Shown: positions 11,424 through 19,830 of the stretch, piece after piece | Layout: the number at the start of each line of letters is the position of its first letter | Position numbering within the stretch: position 1 is the first letter of the stretch | Assembly (NCBI RefSeq): GCF_008802355.1 | Contig: NZ_VZRA01000001.1 | Coordinates: forward strand, 442,980-506,979 | From: Oryzomonas sagensis | GTDB lineage: Bacteria > Desulfobacterota > Desulfuromonadia > Geobacterales > Pseudopelobacteraceae | Length of the DNA: 64,000 nucleotides | Direction: 5' to 3' | Made by a program: the position numbers and the translations under genes | The notes under the pieces: model-generated | What the model was told of the DNA's origin: nothing | What the model saw: the letters and a program-made list of their open reading frames with translations, nothing else | Database searches by the model: none

Positions 11424-12476
11424 ATGCTCCATTTTACCCCGTCCCTTGACCCCGCGGTTGCCGGTTGCCATCTCGAAAGGCTCATCCCGTCCCGTCTCGA
11501 TCCCGCCCATTTTCAAGCAGACCTGGAGCGGCTCCGTCGCATGTCCGCTGCCTGTGCCGCATTCTGTCCGCCCCCCTGGCCCGCCCCCGGCCTCTGCCCG
11601 ACCCCCGAACTCCACTACCAGAGCGAACTCTGGTTCCCCCTGGCCTTTGTGCGGCCGATCTTCAACCGCTTCCAGCGGGCCGCCCTCAGCTACCCGACGC
11701 CGCCTGCCGCCGGGGTTTTCCGCGACGCGCTCAGTTGGGCCGGCGTGGCGTCTCTCCTGCCGTCGCTCCTCTCCGCCTGCACGACCCCGGCCCGTCTGCT
11801 GCAACGGCTGGTGGCGGATAGTGAGGCGCGCAGGAACTACCTCTTCTGGTCCGGCATGCCGAAACGGTTCTACGGGGGGGCCATGGACCGCTACCCGGAG
11901 CAGACCGCCGCTATCCGGCGCTGGCTGAAGCTCCGCCCGGCACGCGAACAGCCGGTGCGCTGCCTGGATGCCGCCTGCGGCGACGGCGCCGCGACCTATG
12001 GCCTGGCGCGGCTGCTACTTGAGCACGGCATGACACCGGGAGGCTTTCGGGTTGAAGGGTGGACCGTCGATCCGTTGGAGGTGTGGGCCGCGGCCCATGC
12101 CGCCTTTCCCCACGACCCGATGCGGCAGGGCGCTTTCCGGGAATGGGCGGCACCGGTATTCGCCGGCGGTGCGGAGCGGTGCCTCTCCTTCCGGCAGGCC
12201 GACCTTCTGGCCCTCCCCCCGGAGCGGCAGCGCTTCGAGCTCATCCTCTGCAACGGGCTCCTGGGGGGACCGATCATCAACCAACCGGGGGAGATCAGGC
12301 AGGTCGTGGAAAACCTGGCGCAGCTGCTCGCGCCGGGCGGGGTTCTGCTGGCGGCGGACAGTTTCCACGGGGGGTGGAAACAGAAATGCCCGCACCATGA
12401 AGTGCAGGCATTGTTTACCTCGGCAGGACTTGCCCCGCTTGCAGCCGGCGCGGGGATCGGCGGCTTGAAACGGTAA
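11424..12476 (+). CDS. CheR-like SAM-dependent methyltransferase, substrate unknown
   Basis: About 350 residues from ATG 11424; an earlier in-frame ATG at 11379 lies inside the inverted-repeat element and is less likely. The N-terminal half is Pro/Ala-rich and unassigned. The C-terminal half has LDAACGDGAATYGLARLL (SAM motif I), WTVDPLEVWAAA, FRQADLLAL and FELILCNGLLGG, an arrangement reminiscent of CheR methyltransferases, where LILC precedes the helix. It ends four bases from a convergent minus-strand gene. No chemotaxis gene is next to it. The substrate cannot be told from the sequence. Confidence 0.7.
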   Translation: MLHFTPSLDPAVAGCHLERLIPSRLDPAHFQADLERLRRMSAACAAFCPPPWPAPGLCPTPELHYQSELWFPLAFVRPIFNRFQRAALSYPTPPAAGVFRDALSWAGVASLLPSLLSACTTPARLLQRLVADSEARRNYLFWSGMPKRFYGGAMDRYPEQTAAIRRWLKLRPAREQPVRCLDAACGDGAATYGLARLLLEHGMTPGGFRVEGWTVDPLEVWAAAHAAFPHDPMRQGAFREWAAPVFAGGAERCLSFRQADLLALPPERQRFELILCNGLLGGPIINQPGEIRQVVENLAQLLAPGGVLLAADSFHGGWKQKCPHHEVQALFTSAGLAPLAAGAGIGGLKR

Positions 12477-12479
12477 TGC

Positions 12480-12881
12480 TCACTTGCGGTTCCGTTCGTC
12501 CCTTTCCTTCTGGTTCTTGCGTGTCTCCCAATCGGCGACGAGCTTTCGGAACGTTTCCCGCTGGTCCGGCCGCAACACCGCCTCCACGCGCCCTTGCCCC
12601 CTCGTGAGCAGGGCCTCGATCTGGGGACGGATCTGTTTTTTCAGCGCGCCGATCCCCTCATGGGTCTCATGGGTGATGGCCTTGACCTGTTCCTGCTGGC
12701 GGCTGTCCAGGCCAAGCTCCCTGGTGAGCCGTTCGACGATAAGCTCTTCCCGTATCTTGCGGTTGCCGATGATGGATTGTTCGAAATGGGCCTTCTGGAC
12801 CATATAGGTGACCAAAGCCCCACCCGCGGCACCGAGGAGGAACACCACCAGGATTCCCGCTATCACCTTGAAATTCTTCAT
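12480..12881 (-). CDS. Membrane-anchored periplasmic helical protein (Spy/CpxP-like)
   Basis: 133 residues. One N-terminal membrane helix (about 7-28) is followed by a charged, all-helical domain: LTRELGLDSRQQEQVKAI, HETHEGIGALKKQIRPQIEALL, VLRPDQRETFRKLV. That spacing resembles the LTxxQ-type periplasmic stress proteins (Spy, CpxP, ZraP), although no exact LTxxQ is seen. It is the last gene of a three-gene minus-strand unit with an ECF sigma factor and a membrane regulator, so it may be a stress sensor or co-regulator of that pair. The assignment is by analogy. Confidence 0.65.
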   Translation of the reverse strand: MKNFKVIAGILVVFLLGAAGGALVTYMVQKAHFEQSIIGNRKIREELIVERLTRELGLDSRQQEQVKAITHETHEGIGALKKQIRPQIEALLTRGQGRVEAVLRPDQRETFRKLVADWETRKNQKERDERNRK

Positions 12882-12882
12882 A

Positions 12883-13191
12883 TCATTCCCCCGTCAGGAT
12901 GTTCTGCGCCAGATACTCTTCCTGACTGGAACTGATGGCCGCAAACAGGTCGCCGCCGGAGGGCGCCGGCCCGAAGCTGGTGCCGTACACCGCGATGACG
13001 GCCACCAGAACGGCGAACAGCGGCACCATGCGCCACATCACCGCATACCAGGGGATGACCTCCCTGCGCCGCTCCCCTAACCTGGCCATCAGCCTGGTCT
13101 CGAAATGCTCTTCCAGGGCGGAGGTGTCAACCGGTACGGTACGCGCCGCCGCAAAAAGCCGGTCCAATCTTTCATTCGCGTTATGGTTCAT
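12883..13191 (-). CDS. Short single-pass membrane protein, probable anti-sigma factor
   Basis: 102 residues: a charged cytoplasmic N-terminus (about 1-45), one membrane helix (about 50-68, WRMVPLFAVLVAVIAVY) and a short periplasmic tail. It overlaps the sigma-factor gene by 11 bases and is followed one base later by the periplasmic helical protein. The position, topology and overlap are those of an ECF anti-sigma factor. It lacks the HxxxCxxC zinc motif of the ZAS class. Function is inferred from context. Confidence 0.65.
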   Translation of the reverse strand: MNHNANERLDRLFAAARTVPVDTSALEEHFETRLMARLGERRREVIPWYAVMWRMVPLFAVLVAVIAVYGTSFGPAPSGGDLFAAISSSQEEYLAQNILTGE

Positions 13192-13768
13192 CGCTTTCCT
13201 CCAGTACCCGCTTCAACACCTGACGCGCCCGATGGGCACGAACCTTCACGTTTGCTTCGCTCCACCCCGTCAATGCCGAAATCTCCCGTACCGAATGCCC
13301 CTCCAGCTCCAGCAGGGTAATGACGATCCGCTCGTCCGCCTTGAGGCGCGAAAACGCCCACTTCAGAAGTTCACGGGCCTCGCGCGCCTCGTGACGCGCC
13401 TCGGCGGCAACGTCCCGCACCTCGAAGACATAGTCGTCGAAACCGCTTTGCCCCTTTTCGCGCCGCCGCCGGCGGAGCGCGTCGTGGCTGGCCCGCACGG
13501 CAATGCGCGTCAACCAGTGCTCAAAGGGGGCGTCGTGCCGGAACGACGCCAGGTTTTCAAAGGCCTTGATGAATACCTCCTGGCAAATGTCCTCCAACTC
13601 GTCGTTGTCGCGGGCAAAACGTGCGGCCAATCCGAAGATGCGCCGCTTGTAGCGGGTGACCAGCAGTGCATATGCCCCATCGTCGCCCGCAAGGGTGGCG
13701 CTGATCAGGCTCTCGTCGGAATGCGGCTCTGGCACATTGGTCACAATTGTTGAAATATTCCTGGTCAT
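13181..13768 (-). CDS. ECF-type RNA polymerase sigma factor
   Basis: 195 residues from ATG 13768. Region 2 contains YKRRIFGLAARFARDNDELE and ICQEVFIKAFENL (about 40-72), which bind core polymerase and the -10 element. Region 4 contains the helix-turn-helix GHSVREISALTGWSEANVKVRAHRAR (about 157-182) for the -35 element. The frame is open 26 codons further upstream, but family alignment favours the later ATG; neither start has a strong ribosome site. It is translationally coupled to the likely anti-sigma factor. The target promoters are unknown. Confidence 0.9.
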   Translation of the reverse strand: MTRNISTIVTNVPEPHSDESLISATLAGDDGAYALLVTRYKRRIFGLAARFARDNDELEDICQEVFIKAFENLASFRHDAPFEHWLTRIAVRASHDALRRRRREKGQSGFDDYVFEVRDVAAEARHEAREARELLKWAFSRLKADERIVITLLELEGHSVREISALTGWSEANVKVRAHRARQVLKRVLEESDEP

Positions 13769-13892
13769 TGCACGCGGTACGATACGAAGTTGTATGGGAA
13801 ATCCCTTTTCGCACCATCCCGGCTCGGCTGTGCCCGTTTTCTGCACATTAGACGGCGGGGACAGCTAAAAGGTTACACCATGGGGGCAATAA

Positions 13893-13921
13893 GCAAAGCC
13901 ACCAGAACGCGGTGGCTTTGC
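13893..13921 (-). terminator. Intrinsic terminator-like hairpin after fabH
   Basis: Perfect 11-bp stem, GCAAAGCCACC paired with GGTGGCTTTGC around a 7-base loop. Read on the minus strand it is followed by TTATTG, a weak U-tract. It lies 39 bases past the fabH stop. Confidence 0.7.
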
Positions 13922-13959
13922 TCGATGGGGGTGACGTCAGACGTTCTGCGCGGTCGCCA

Positions 13960-14940
13960 TCAGAACCTGATCAGCAGGCCGCCCCAGGAGAGGCCGCCGC
14001 CAAAGCCCATGGTCAGGACCAGGTTGCCCGGCTTGATGGTGCCGTTGCGCAGGTTTTCGTCGAGCACCAGGGCCACCGAGGCGGCCGAGGTATTGCCGCA
14101 CCGGTCCAGGTTCAGGAGAAAACGTTCCTTGGGATAGCCGCATTTCTTGGCGATGAAATCAATCATGCGCACGTTGGCCTGGTGCGGGATGATATAGTCG
14201 ATATCCGATACCTGGATGCCGCCCCTCCTGCAGATCTCCACGATAATCTCGGGGATCACCTCGGTGGCGAAGATATAGACCTGTTTGCCGGCCATCTTGA
14301 AGGTATTCTCGTGGGCGGCGATGGTCTCGGCGGTGACCGGTTTGCGCGAACCGGAGGAGGGAACCTGGATCAGCGGCCAGCCGCTGCCGTCGCTGCGCAT
14401 GTAGGTGCAGAGCACCCCCTTATCCTCTTCGGTGGCCCTCAGGATCGCCGCCCCGGCGCCGTCGCCGAACAACGGGCAGGAGGACTTGTCCGCGAAATCG
14501 AGGATCTTGGAGTAGGTGTCCGCGCCGATGGCCATCACCGTCCTGTACTTGCCGCACTTGATGAAATTATCGGCCACTTCCAGGGCATAGACGAAACTGC
14601 TGCACACCGAATTGACATCAAAGGCGAAGGCATTGGTGGCGCCGATGTTGTGCTGGACGATACAGGCCGTTGCCGGCAGGATCATGTCCGGCGTCGAGGT
14701 GCCCACCACAAGACAGTCTATCTCGGAGGCGTCGATGCCGGCCGCCTCCAGGGCCTGCCGGGCGGCAATGGTCGCCAGGTCGGAGGTCGCCTGATCCTCT
14801 CGGGCGAACCGGCGCTCGCGGATGCCGGTGCGGGAAAACACCCATTCGTCGGCGTTCGGCACCAGCTCCTCGAAAAACTCGTTTTTGACCACCCGTTCCG
14901 GTGAATACGCCCCGCTGCCGATGACCTGCGCATGAATCAT
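13960..14940 (-). CDS. fabH: 3-oxoacyl-ACP synthase III (KASIII)
   Basis: 326 residues from ATG 14940; a longer open frame to 15054 lacks family similarity. The catalytic triad is Cys113 (VNSVCSSF), His253 (IPHQAN) and Asn283 (RCGNTSAAS), matching FabH Cys-His-Asn. The enzyme condenses an acyl-CoA primer with malonyl-ACP to start fatty-acid synthesis in the cytoplasm. The residue before the nucleophile region is NSV rather than the common AAC, which may affect primer choice. It is not within a fab cluster here, so it could be a second KASIII copy with a special role. Confidence 0.9.
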   Translation of the reverse strand: MIHAQVIGSGAYSPERVVKNEFFEELVPNADEWVFSRTGIRERRFAREDQATSDLATIAARQALEAAGIDASEIDCLVVGTSTPDMILPATACIVQHNIGATNAFAFDVNSVCSSFVYALEVADNFIKCGKYRTVMAIGADTYSKILDFADKSSCPLFGDGAGAAILRATEEDKGVLCTYMRSDGSGWPLIQVPSSGSRKPVTAETIAAHENTFKMAGKQVYIFATEVIPEIIVEICRRGGIQVSDIDYIIPHQANVRMIDFIAKKCGYPKERFLLNLDRCGNTSAASVALVLDENLRNGTIKPGNLVLTMGFGGGLSWGGLLIRF

Positions 14941-15078
14941 GATATCCCCGATGCCGCACGTGCCGTGCACTTGCTCTCCGTAATAAGTAAATATTGTCGA
15001 ATTTCTCACAAAATAACGTTGTTTGTCAATCGGAATGTTGTATAAACGACACACTCACGGAACCGGGGCAGCGCGCAA

Positions 15079-15402
15079 TCATTCCCCGACGCGGCAGCGC
15101 AGGACATCGGCAACGGAAAAGGCCCACACCAAGGCAAATGCGGCCAATAATCCCTTTCCGAAACCGGAGACCCCCTTCAGGGCAGCCATGACCTCGCCGG
15201 GCGAGACCGTGACCGCGCCGGCGGTCGCCTTGGCGGCAATCACCGGCCCGAGCCCCTTCAGCACCACGAACAACGCCAGGAGCAGGAGCAGGTTGAGCAC
15301 CATGATGATGGCGATGCCCGCCACCTTGCGGCCGAGGTAGAGTTGCCCCAGGCCGGGCAGGACAAAGGCGGAGAGCAGCAGCGCGGTCCGTTTGCGCGTC
15401 AT
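15079..15402 (-). CDS. Small membrane protein, TM2-like
   Basis: 107 residues with two or three hydrophobic helices. The N-terminal helix contains LPGLGQLYLGRKVAG, like the glycine-rich turn of TM2/GYF-type small membrane proteins, and a second helix follows at once. Its start overlaps the stop of the phosphatase gene by four bases (ATGA), so the two are translationally coupled. The function is unknown. Confidence 0.7.
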   Translation of the reverse strand: MTRKRTALLLSAFVLPGLGQLYLGRKVAGIAIIMVLNLLLLLALFVVLKGLGPVIAAKATAGAVTVSPGEVMAALKGVSGFGKGLLAAFALVWAFSVADVLRCRVGE

Positions 15403-16199
15403 GGGGCGGTCCCCGCGGCCGACGCGGCGAGCAGGGCCGTCATGTCGTCGTGGATCAGACCGTTGCTGGCCAGGATGCGGTCATTGAAGACGTCGTAGGC
15501 CGAGCCGTCGAAGGTGGTCACCATCCCCCCGGCTTCGCGGACCAGCAGGACCCCGGCGGCCACGTCCCACGGCTTGAGCTTCAGCTCCCAGAAACCGTCC
15601 AGACGGCCCGCGGCGACAAAGGCCAGGTCCAGAGCTGCGGCGCCGGCCCGGCGGATACCGCGGGCCGCCTTCTGGAAGGCGACGAAGCTGGCGAAGTTGT
15701 TGGCCGGATCGGTGGCGCAGTCATAGGGAAAACCGGTGCCCAGCAGGGTGTTCTTGAGGGGGGCGTTGGTGGAAACCCGCAAACGGCGGCCGTTCATGTA
15801 GGCGCCGCCCCCTTTTGCGGCAGTGAAGAGTTCGTCGGACAGGGGGTTATAGATCACGCCCGCCGCCAGCTCCCCCTCCACCTCCACTGCGATGGAAACG
15901 CAGAACCAGGGGAAGCCGTGGGCGTAGTTGGTCGTGCCGTCCAGGGGATCGATAATCCAGCGGAACCGGGAGTCCCCCGGCGGATACTCCCCCTCTTCCG
16001 CAATAATGGTGTGGCCCGGAAAACGGACCAGGAGGTGTTCCACGATCAGCCGTTCAGACTCCCGATCCACCTCGGTCACCAGGTTCTTGTCCCCCTTCAG
16101 GTCGATCTCCAGACGGGACGCGAAACGGTGGCGCTGGAAACTTCCCGCCGCCAGGGCCGCAGTTACGGCATTTTCTAGGTATTCCCGGTACTCATGCAT
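15399..16199 (-). CDS. suhB: Inositol monophosphatase family protein
   Basis: 266 residues. The metal-binding motifs are present: IIAEEGE, the core IIDPLDGTTNYAHGFP, and WDVAAGVLLVREAGG near the C-terminus. The family (SuhB, IMPase, CysQ) hydrolyses phosphate from myo-inositol phosphates or related sugars with Mg2+; the exact substrate cannot be set from sequence. SuhB in E. coli also acts in rRNA antitermination. GCGAGGTG precedes the ATG. The 3' end overlaps the small membrane protein gene. Confidence 0.9.
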   Translation of the reverse strand: MHEYREYLENAVTAALAAGSFQRHRFASRLEIDLKGDKNLVTEVDRESERLIVEHLLVRFPGHTIIAEEGEYPPGDSRFRWIIDPLDGTTNYAHGFPWFCVSIAVEVEGELAAGVIYNPLSDELFTAAKGGGAYMNGRRLRVSTNAPLKNTLLGTGFPYDCATDPANNFASFVAFQKAARGIRRAGAAALDLAFVAAGRLDGFWELKLKPWDVAAGVLLVREAGGMVTTFDGSAYDVFNDRILASNGLIHDDMTALLAASAAGTAP

Positions 16200-16302
16200 C
16201 GTCGCACCTCGCCATAAAAAGAAGGCGGCCCGGATGCGCCGCCTTTACCGGAGCTGTTTATACCAGACTTGTCGCCCCCTGACAAGCATCTGTCTTTCTG
16301 CT

Positions 16303-16331
16303 TTGACATTGTACCTACTTTAAGGCATATT
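16303..16331 (+). promoter_or_regulatory. Sigma-70-type promoter for yggT-divIVA
   Basis: TTGACA at 16303-16308, a 17-base spacer, then CATATT at 16326-16331. The predicted start lies about 57 bases before the yggT GTG codon. Confidence 0.7.
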
Positions 16332-16395
16332 CTAGCCCGTTTATCGTATAAAACAATGCCGACCGGGCACCATACACCATACGGAGCTATCAGAC

Positions 16396-16722
16396 GTGGT
16401 ACTCTTTGCAAACATACTCCTGGCCCTGGCCAAGATCGTGGAACTGGGCAACGGCCTTTTGACCATCTACAAGTACATCCTGCTGGCCAGCGTGGTCATC
16501 TCGTGGGTGAATGCCGATCCCTACAACCCGATCGTCAACTTCATCTACCGCGTCACCGACCCGCTCCTGCGCAGGATCAGACGCCACATGCCCGACACCG
16601 GCATGCTCGATCTGTCGCCCCTGGTGGCCTTTGCCCTGATCTACGTACTGCAGATCGTGGTATTCGATACCGCCTACCAGTACCTCATGACGGCCAGCAT
16701 GTCACTCAAACTGAGAGGTTAA
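16396..16722 (+). CDS. YggT family membrane protein
   Basis: 108 residues starting with GTG; CGGAG lies about ten bases upstream. There are two hydrophobic blocks (about 1-38 and 75-97) around the conserved WVNADPYNPIVNFIYRVTDPLLRRIRR segment that defines YggT/YlmG proteins. These inner-membrane proteins are linked to cell-division and chromosome-partition functions and often sit beside divIVA, as here (six bases downstream). The biochemical role is not established. Confidence 0.9.
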   Translation: MVLFANILLALAKIVELGNGLLTIYKYILLASVVISWVNADPYNPIVNFIYRVTDPLLRRIRRHMPDTGMLDLSPLVAFALIYVLQIVVFDTAYQYLMTASMSLKLRG

Positions 16723-16728
16723 CCAGCG

Positions 16729-17181
16729 ATGAAGATCACCCCGCTCGATATCCAGCAGCAGCAGTTCAAAGGCAAGATGCTGGGAGGCCTGGACCCGGAA
16801 GATGTGGACGCCTTCCTGCAATCCGTCGCCTCGGAAATGGAAAACCTGCTCCGCGAAAATAACGAACTGAAAGAGCAGCAGGCCCGTCACAACCGGGAGA
16901 TGGCCGAGATGGGCGAGAAGGAGAAGGACCTCCGCGAAACCATGCTGGCCGCCCAACGGATCACCGAGGAGATGAAGGCCAATGCCCAGAAAGAGGCGGC
17001 GCTGCTCGTTTCCGAAGCCGAACTCAGGGCCGAACGGATCGTGATGGATGCCGAACGGCAGTTGGGCGATCTCAAGGCCCGCATCGAAGAGGTCCGCCGC
17101 CAGAAAGTTCAGTTCGAGATCAGCCTCAAAGCCCTTCTGGACAGCCACGCCCGTCAACTCTCCGGCGATGAGCAAAACTGA
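16729..17181 (+). CDS. divIVA: DivIVA domain-containing coiled-coil protein
   Basis: 150 residues. The N-terminus MKITPLDIQQQQF then LGGLDPEDVDAFLQSVA matches the DivIVA lipid-binding domain; residues about 35-140 form a long charged coiled coil. DivIVA proteins bind curved membrane at poles and septa and recruit partners. The start is six bases after yggT and the stop overlaps the DUF167 gene by 14 bases, so the three genes form one unit (yggT-divIVA-DUF167). Its role in a Gram-negative host is less defined than in Firmicutes. Confidence 0.88.
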   Translation: MKITPLDIQQQQFKGKMLGGLDPEDVDAFLQSVASEMENLLRENNELKEQQARHNREMAEMGEKEKDLRETMLAAQRITEEMKANAQKEAALLVSEAELRAERIVMDAERQLGDLKARIEEVRRQKVQFEISLKALLDSHARQLSGDEQN

Positions 17182-17482
17182 CCCGCCCCTCTGTGCCGAT
17201 ACGGACGGTGGCATCATCCTTACCCTTCACATCCAGCCACGGGCAGCCAAGAACGAGGTGTGCGGCATCCAGGACCATGCCCTGAAGATCCGCCTGACCT
17301 CGCCGCCGGTGGATGGCGCAGCCAACAAGCTGTGCCGGGAATTTCTGGCCGAACGTTTTGACGTCGCCAAATCGGCGGTGGAGATCGTCTCGGGAGAAAC
17401 CTCGCGGCACAAGCGCGTCAAAATCTGCGGCAAGGACCCCGCATTGCTGAGAAGAACACTGGAAGCGTTGATCACCCCGTAA
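17168..17482 (+). CDS. DUF167 family protein (YggU-like)
   Basis: 104 residues from ATG 17168, inside the end of divIVA. The signature LHIQPRAAKNEVCGI, then KIRLTSPPVDGAANKLCREFLA and VEIVSGETSRHKRVKI, is that of the small YggU/DUF167 fold. The function of the family is unknown. The yggT-yggU pairing is conserved in many Proteobacteria, which supports the start and the operon. Confidence 0.92.
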   Translation: MSKTDPPLCADTDGGIILTLHIQPRAAKNEVCGIQDHALKIRLTSPPVDGAANKLCREFLAERFDVAKSAVEIVSGETSRHKRVKICGKDPALLRRTLEALITP

Positions 17483-17578
17483 CGCCGACCAGACAACACG
17501 TATCGGCCCTTACGGATTATGCCTGTTCCCCACCTATCTGTCAGATGGCTGAATTAAACAACGAAAGGAAAGACACAC

Positions 17579-18055
17579 ATGGCACAGGCAAAAAACGGCG
17601 ACAAGGTTCGCGTGCACTATACCGGCACGCTTGAGGATGGCTCCATATTCGACAGTTCGGAAAAGGGTGCCGACGAATGCAGCGACGATTCGTGCGGATG
17701 CGGCGGCCAGGCCGGCGCACCGATGGAATTCGTCATCGGCGAGGGGCACCTGATCCCAAAATTCGAAGCTGCCGTGATCGGCCTTGAACCGGGCCAGAGG
17801 GTTCAGGTTTCCATAGCCTCCGAGGAGGCCTATGGCCCCCGCGCCGAAGAGATGGTAGCCGTGATCGAACGGAGCGAGATTCCGGGCGACATCAACCCGG
17901 AACCGGGTCAGCAGATGGAGGTCATCCTCCAGGACGGCTCGGCAATGCCGGTCATGGTAACCGAGGTGACCGACACCACCGTCACCCTCGATGCCAACCA
18001 CCCGCTGGCCGGACAGGATCTGACCTTCGACATCAAACTGGTGGAGATACTCTAA
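17579..18055 (+). CDS. slyD: FKBP-type peptidyl-prolyl isomerase, SlyD-like, with Cys-rich insert
   Basis: 158 residues, cytoplasmic. The FKBP half-domains are present (VRVHYTGTLEDGSIFDSS at 10-27; FVIGEGHLIPKFEAAVIGL near 52-70), split by the insert-in-flap domain (about 75-130) as in SlyD. The family acts as a prolyl isomerase and chaperone. Between the halves is a short Cys-rich insert, ADECSDDSCGCGGQAG, at 31-46, with Cys34, Cys39 and Cys41. The His/Cys metal-binding tail of E. coli SlyD is missing, so the insert may replace it. GAAAGGAAAG precedes the ATG, and a strong terminator follows. Confidence 0.92.
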   Translation: MAQAKNGDKVRVHYTGTLEDGSIFDSSEKGADECSDDSCGCGGQAGAPMEFVIGEGHLIPKFEAAVIGLEPGQRVQVSIASEEAYGPRAEEMVAVIERSEIPGDINPEPGQQMEVILQDGSAMPVMVTEVTDTTVTLDANHPLAGQDLTFDIKLVEIL

Positions 18056-18087
18056 CGGTTCCGGGGCAAGCGCCTCCCAAAAAACAG

Positions 18088-18119
18088 AAGGGCCGCGGAA
18101 TTGCTCCACGGCCCTTTTT
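18088..18119 (+). terminator. Intrinsic terminator after slyD
   Basis: AAGGGCCGCGGA pairs with TCCACGGCCCTT around a short loop and runs into TTTTTC. It lies 33 bases after the slyD stop. Confidence 0.85.
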
Positions 18120-18144
18120 CTTTCATCCCGCCACGCGGTGAGCG

Positions 18145-19584
18145 CTAGGGTTGTTTTCCCGTAGCCACCGTGGAGCCGGCCGGCTGCACGCCGTAGTCCC
18201 TGGCATCCGCTGGCGGCTTGGCGATCACGATCACAAAGGGGATCGCTTTCCCCGGCTGCACCTCCAGATTGTCCAGCGAATCGCCGAACTGGTTGGCCAT
18301 GGCGGCCTCTATCTTGTCCAGCGGCATACCGGCCAACTGTTCCCTGGTCAAGGGATTTCCGCAGAAGGCGCTCTTGCTTGCCAGCACCTGCCCGTTCGGA
18401 CCGTAGATCATCCCCTTCACCTGGATGGCGGCCCGCGGCCCCCCGAATTCGTTGACCGCCTCACCGCTGATCACGACGAGCTCACCGGCGGCGCTGTTCT
18501 TGACAAAAGCGGCATTTATCCCGCGTACCGAAATCCGTCCGCTCTCCTTTGCCACCTTCTCCCCGCCGAACATCGAGTACCCGGCATAGCCCAACAGCGC
18601 CACGACAGCCACGACGAGCGCGGCGGCCACCCCCATGAAGACGGGGCTCTGCTTGCGGCGCGAGGAGATGGAAAGCGGCGGCAGCTCTTCCTGCTGTGTG
18701 GTAAAAAAGGCCGCGGCGTCAGGCCCCTCCCCGACGTCGGAGCCCTTCTTTTCCTGCGCTTCCGCCAGGGGGGCAAAGAGCAGTTCCTGGGCGGGCTTGA
18801 GTTCCTCGGGGTTGACGTGCTGCACGGCTACGGAGGTCAACTCGTCGCCGAAGTCGATTTCCCCCAGGCTGAAGGGTTCGTCGGTCTGGGCCGCAGCGAT
18901 GCCGCTCACTGTCCCCCCCCCTCCCGGCGCCTCTTCAGACGCCCCCAGGGAATCGGCAAACGCCTCGGCCGAAAAATCGAAGGAGATCGGCTCGGCAGGT
19001 TCTTCGGGCGCAGGGGCTGCGACCGCATCGCCGAACAGATTCCCATCGCCGAAGTCGAAACCGGCGGCATCCGGGGCGGGGTCCGCGGAATGGCGGCCGT
19101 CTCCGCTGAAATCCAGGGCCGGCGATGCACTCACCTGCTCCTTGGCTGCTGCAACATCGCCGAAATCGAAATCGGAAAAATCTGCCTCGTTGGCGGGAGC
19201 CGGGGCTTCCTCATGGTCTGCAGAAACACCCGGCGCCTCATCGGAAAAGGAAAAACCGAAATCAACCTCCCCTGTCGGAGCCGGGGGCGGCTCTATCGCC
19301 GGCGAAGCGAATGACACGTCATCACCCGGACTCCCTGCGGCAAACGGATGGCTCGGCAGCGCCCCACTCTGGGCAACGGCATCATGAGCCGGAGCCTCAT
19401 CCGGGCCAGGCGCAGACGGCAGCCCAAAGCCGGCCGGGATTTCGTCCGGGGACTCCAGATCCTGCTGTTTCGTGACGGTGAATACGTGCCGGCACTTGGC
19501 ACAGCGGACCTTGACGCCCTTGTCCTTGATCTTGGCATCGTCGAGCCTGAATTTCGTGGAGCACTGTTCACACTGGATAATCAT
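18145..19584 (-). CDS. Zinc-ribbon (MJ0042) and DUF3426 single-pass membrane protein
   Basis: 479 residues. The N-terminus has two CxxC knuckles, IIQCEQCSTKF and VRCAKCRHVF, the MJ0042-type zinc ribbon. A long low-complexity linker rich in Ala, Pro, Asp and Phe (about 45-300, with repeated DFxF and FDFG pieces) follows, then one membrane helix (about 310-332) and a C-terminal extracytoplasmic domain like DUF3426 (VVISGEAVNEFGGPRAAIQVKG, SKSAFCGNPLT). CGGGGAG precedes the ATG. The function is unknown; the layout suggests a cytoplasmic zinc-binding head linked to a periplasmic domain. Confidence 0.85.
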   Translation of the reverse strand: MIIQCEQCSTKFRLDDAKIKDKGVKVRCAKCRHVFTVTKQQDLESPDEIPAGFGLPSAPGPDEAPAHDAVAQSGALPSHPFAAGSPGDDVSFASPAIEPPPAPTGEVDFGFSFSDEAPGVSADHEEAPAPANEADFSDFDFGDVAAAKEQVSASPALDFSGDGRHSADPAPDAAGFDFGDGNLFGDAVAAPAPEEPAEPISFDFSAEAFADSLGASEEAPGGGGTVSGIAAAQTDEPFSLGEIDFGDELTSVAVQHVNPEELKPAQELLFAPLAEAQEKKGSDVGEGPDAAAFFTTQQEELPPLSISSRRKQSPVFMGVAAALVVAVVALLGYAGYSMFGGEKVAKESGRISVRGINAAFVKNSAAGELVVISGEAVNEFGGPRAAIQVKGMIYGPNGQVLASKSAFCGNPLTREQLAGMPLDKIEAAMANQFGDSLDNLEVQPGKAIPFVIVIAKPPADARDYGVQPAGSTVATGKQP

Positions 19585-19830
19585 CTGCGACTCCCCGCTG
19601 AATAAGTGGTGGCACAGTACTTAACCACTTGAACCGTCTATGGTCTATATCAAAAAGGGGTAGCGGTGTCAAATTCTTAAAAAACAGTTCATACTTCGCC
19701 CGCCGCGCTCCGTAACCAGTGGGAATCCGGCACGCACTTTTTTCCAATTGACAACCGGCCTGCGCGAAATAGTGGTTTTGGTTGAAAGTGGGTGGCTATA
19801 CGTAGTATATGGTAGCAGTTTAAATCTCTG

